From the NCBI GenBank assembly GCA_029287455.1, contig JARFRB010000038.1, positions 1 to 64,000 on the forward strand: a stretch of DNA of 64,000 nucleotides. Reading direction: 5' to 3'. The DNA is from Pelagibius litoralis (lineage in GTDB: Bacteria; Pseudomonadota; Alphaproteobacteria; Kiloniellales; DSM-21159). Shown piece after piece: positions 63,048 to 64,000 of the stretch. The translations under genes were made by a program, and so were the position numbers. Position 1 is the first letter of the stretch; each line of letters begins with the position of its first letter. The notes under the pieces were generated by a model that was given only the letters and a program-made list of their open reading frames with translations, did not search any database and was not told where the DNA came from.

Positions 63048-63619
63048 GTGGAGCCGGTGATCCGGTCGAACCAGACCTTGCGGCGTCCGGCAAGGACGCG
63101 CCCCACACCTAGGCCGAGAGTCGCGTAGGCTACGTAGACGGCGATCGTGACCGCCAAGGCAGAAGGGGCGAGGATCACGAGCTGCGGGGCGAGCGGCTCC
63201 TTCGTGGCGATGAACTGCGAGAACACCGCGAGCCAGACGAAGATGGACTTCGGGTTGCTAAGCGAGATCAGGATTGCCTTTCTGACCAGGTGCCACGGCT
63301 TCGCGCCCGCGCTGGTCCTTGTGATCTGCGCATCCTTGGCCGAACGGAACATGGCCAGTCCCATCCAGGCCAAGTAGCCGACGCCGAGCCAGCGGATCAC
63401 CTCGAAGAGCACCGGATTGGCGTTCATGAAAGCCGCGAGCCCCGTGAGGGCCAGACTCATGTGCATCATGGCGGCCAGCGTGACGCCCGCTACGCTCCAT
63501 AGTCCGGCGCCAAGCCCTTGGGCGGTGGACGCGGAAATGCAGTTCAAGGCATTCGACCCAAGCGGCAGGCTCGCGAGCACCCAAACCGCCATGAAGATTG
63601 CCCAGTCGTCGAAAGTCAT
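63002..63619 (-). CDS. LysE/RhtB-family amino-acid exporter
   Basis: This 205-residue, six-helix exporter carries the LysE-family signature LPLGSNALNCISAS (normally PGPN-like) near residue 20 and NPKSIFVWLAVFSQF in the second half. The first motif is unusual, with Pro-Leu-Gly-Ser-Asn, and may bear on substrate. ATG 63619 has a GGAG site. It exports amino acids or related compounds, unknown here. Overlaps the convergent methyltransferase gene by 46 nt. Confidence 0.88.
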   Translation of the reverse strand: MTFDDWAIFMAVWVLASLPLGSNALNCISASTAQGLGAGLWSVAGVTLAAMMHMSLALTGLAAFMNANPVLFEVIRWLGVGYLAWMGLAMFRSAKDAQITRTSAGAKPWHLVRKAILISLSNPKSIFVWLAVFSQFIATKEPLAPQLVILAPSALAVTIAVYVAYATLGLGVGRVLAGRRKVWFDRITGSTYLAFGLAASDLRRG

Positions 63620-63798
63620 GCTCGCTCCGCTTCACTTTCAGGGGTTGCGCTCTAGTTTAACGAATTAGATCACCAAACTCATCAACTTCCGGTTTGAAAA
63701 TTGAGGAAAATTCAACGCTTTTCTTGGAATAATGTGTCTCATGCGGCGCTCCATGCGAACAGCCAGGCCTTGCCTGAACCTGGGAAAAAGAGGTGAAG

Positions 63799-63814
63799 TG
63801 TGAGCTTCCTCACA
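63799..63814. promoter_or_regulatory. CRP/FNR-family binding site candidate
   Basis: TGTGAGCTTCCTCACA is a perfect TGTGA-N6-TCACA palindrome, matching the CRP consensus. It lies 66 nt upstream of the metallo-beta-lactamase gene start and 180 nt upstream of the LysE gene start. Beside it is a direct repeat GGCGGTTTC at 63821 and 63832. Binding is inferred, with no CRP gene in the window. Confidence 0.5.
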
Positions 63815-63879
63815 TATGAAGGCGGTTTCCAGGCGGTTTCAGCTTGGGGCCTGCGGCCTCGCGGCGTAGATTTATCTTT

Positions 63880-64000
63880 ATGAAAGGCGGTGAACTCTTG
63901 GACGTCGTGAGAAGCGGATATACGCCGGTCAAGGCGGACACCCGGCTATCCGTGCGTTTCTGGGGAACGCGGGGCTCGATCGCTTGTCCGGGCAACGAGT
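63880..64000 (+). CDS. MBL-fold metallo-hydrolase (5' part, cut by window edge)
   Basis: The visible 40 residues end in SVRFWGTRGSIACPGNE, the N-terminal strand and GTRGS motif of a metallo-beta-lactamase subfamily related to class II cAMP phosphodiesterases and RNase Z-like proteins. The metal-binding HxHxDH lies beyond the window. ATG 63880 has no good ribosome site; TTG 63898, behind AAAGGCGG, is an alternative. A CRP-like site lies 66 nt upstream. Activity cannot be judged from this fragment. Confidence 0.8.
   Translation, partial: MKGGELLDVVRSGYTPVKADTRLSVRFWGTRGSIACPGNE

Overview
The window looks like an ordinary chromosomal segment of a GC-rich alphaproteobacterium, probably of the Rhodospirillales/Rhodovibrionaceae type. 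The reasons are GC-rich codon third positions, a Usg protein, a DUF1289 protein, a DUF3035 lipoprotein after lspA, a double cold-shock-domain protein, ApaG, CtaA and a class III adenylate cyclase. The exact taxon cannot be read from the sequence. I see no transposase, integrase, phage gene or CRISPR array. One tRNA gene, tRNA-Gly(CCC), is present.

Layout. 1-0.65 kb: mscL. 0.65-8.4 kb: an organosulfonate locus. The minus strand carries suyA-suyB-slcC-comC, which racemises and desulfonates 3-sulfolactate. A divergent GntR/UTRA regulator sits across a palindromic operator. On the plus strand follow a 46-residue membrane protein, a DHDPS-family aldolase and an IlvD/Edd sugar-acid dehydratase. 8.4-14.2 kb: an M48 lipoprotein protease with a DUF1289 protein, a membrane adenylate cyclase with a [2Fe-2S] domain, a glutathione peroxidase, recX and two tandem ABC-2 permeases. 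14.3-23.1 kb: argD-argF-hslO and a lipoprotein, converging on argE-trkH, then folE, apaG and an OmpA-like lipoprotein. 23.4-27.1 kb: an ynjBCD-type ABC importer. 27.3-36 kb: an MT-A70 methyltransferase, tRNA-Gly, an MFS exporter, a GST, ctaA, usg, TerB-like and Sel1-like proteins, hemolysin III, a CheY-like receiver and a Bax-inhibitor-1 protein.

36-41.4 kb: ybbP-ybbA divergent from tesA, then an aldo/keto reductase. 41.5-45.6 kb: thpR and a translationally coupled set (LMW phosphatase, fructosamine kinase, EamA permease) head-to-head with cobB and a uracil-DNA-glycosylase-like gene. 45.7-50.4 kb: ileS-lspA-DUF3035 and a MaoC hydratase. 50.4-56.4 kb: a gene-sparse stretch with an AT-rich leader before a double cold-shock protein, a small basic protein, a PhyH dioxygenase, an MFS transporter and a SleB hydrolase. 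56.4-64 kb: ribA with a degenerate RibB-like half, an alpha/beta hydrolase, an OmpR-type regulator, a 110-bp inverted-repeat element, a divergent TPR-oxygenase/TPR-methyltransferase pair, a LysE exporter and the start of a metallo-beta-lactamase-fold gene behind a CRP-like site.

The most notable points are: the sulfolactate operon facing sugar-acid dehydratase and aldolase genes, a possible sulfo-Entner-Doudoroff-like sulfonate route; the apparently redox-sensing cyclase; the deglycation-like kinase/phosphatase pair; and a 17-bp tandem triplication that has pulled apart an overlapping stop/start between two transporter genes.
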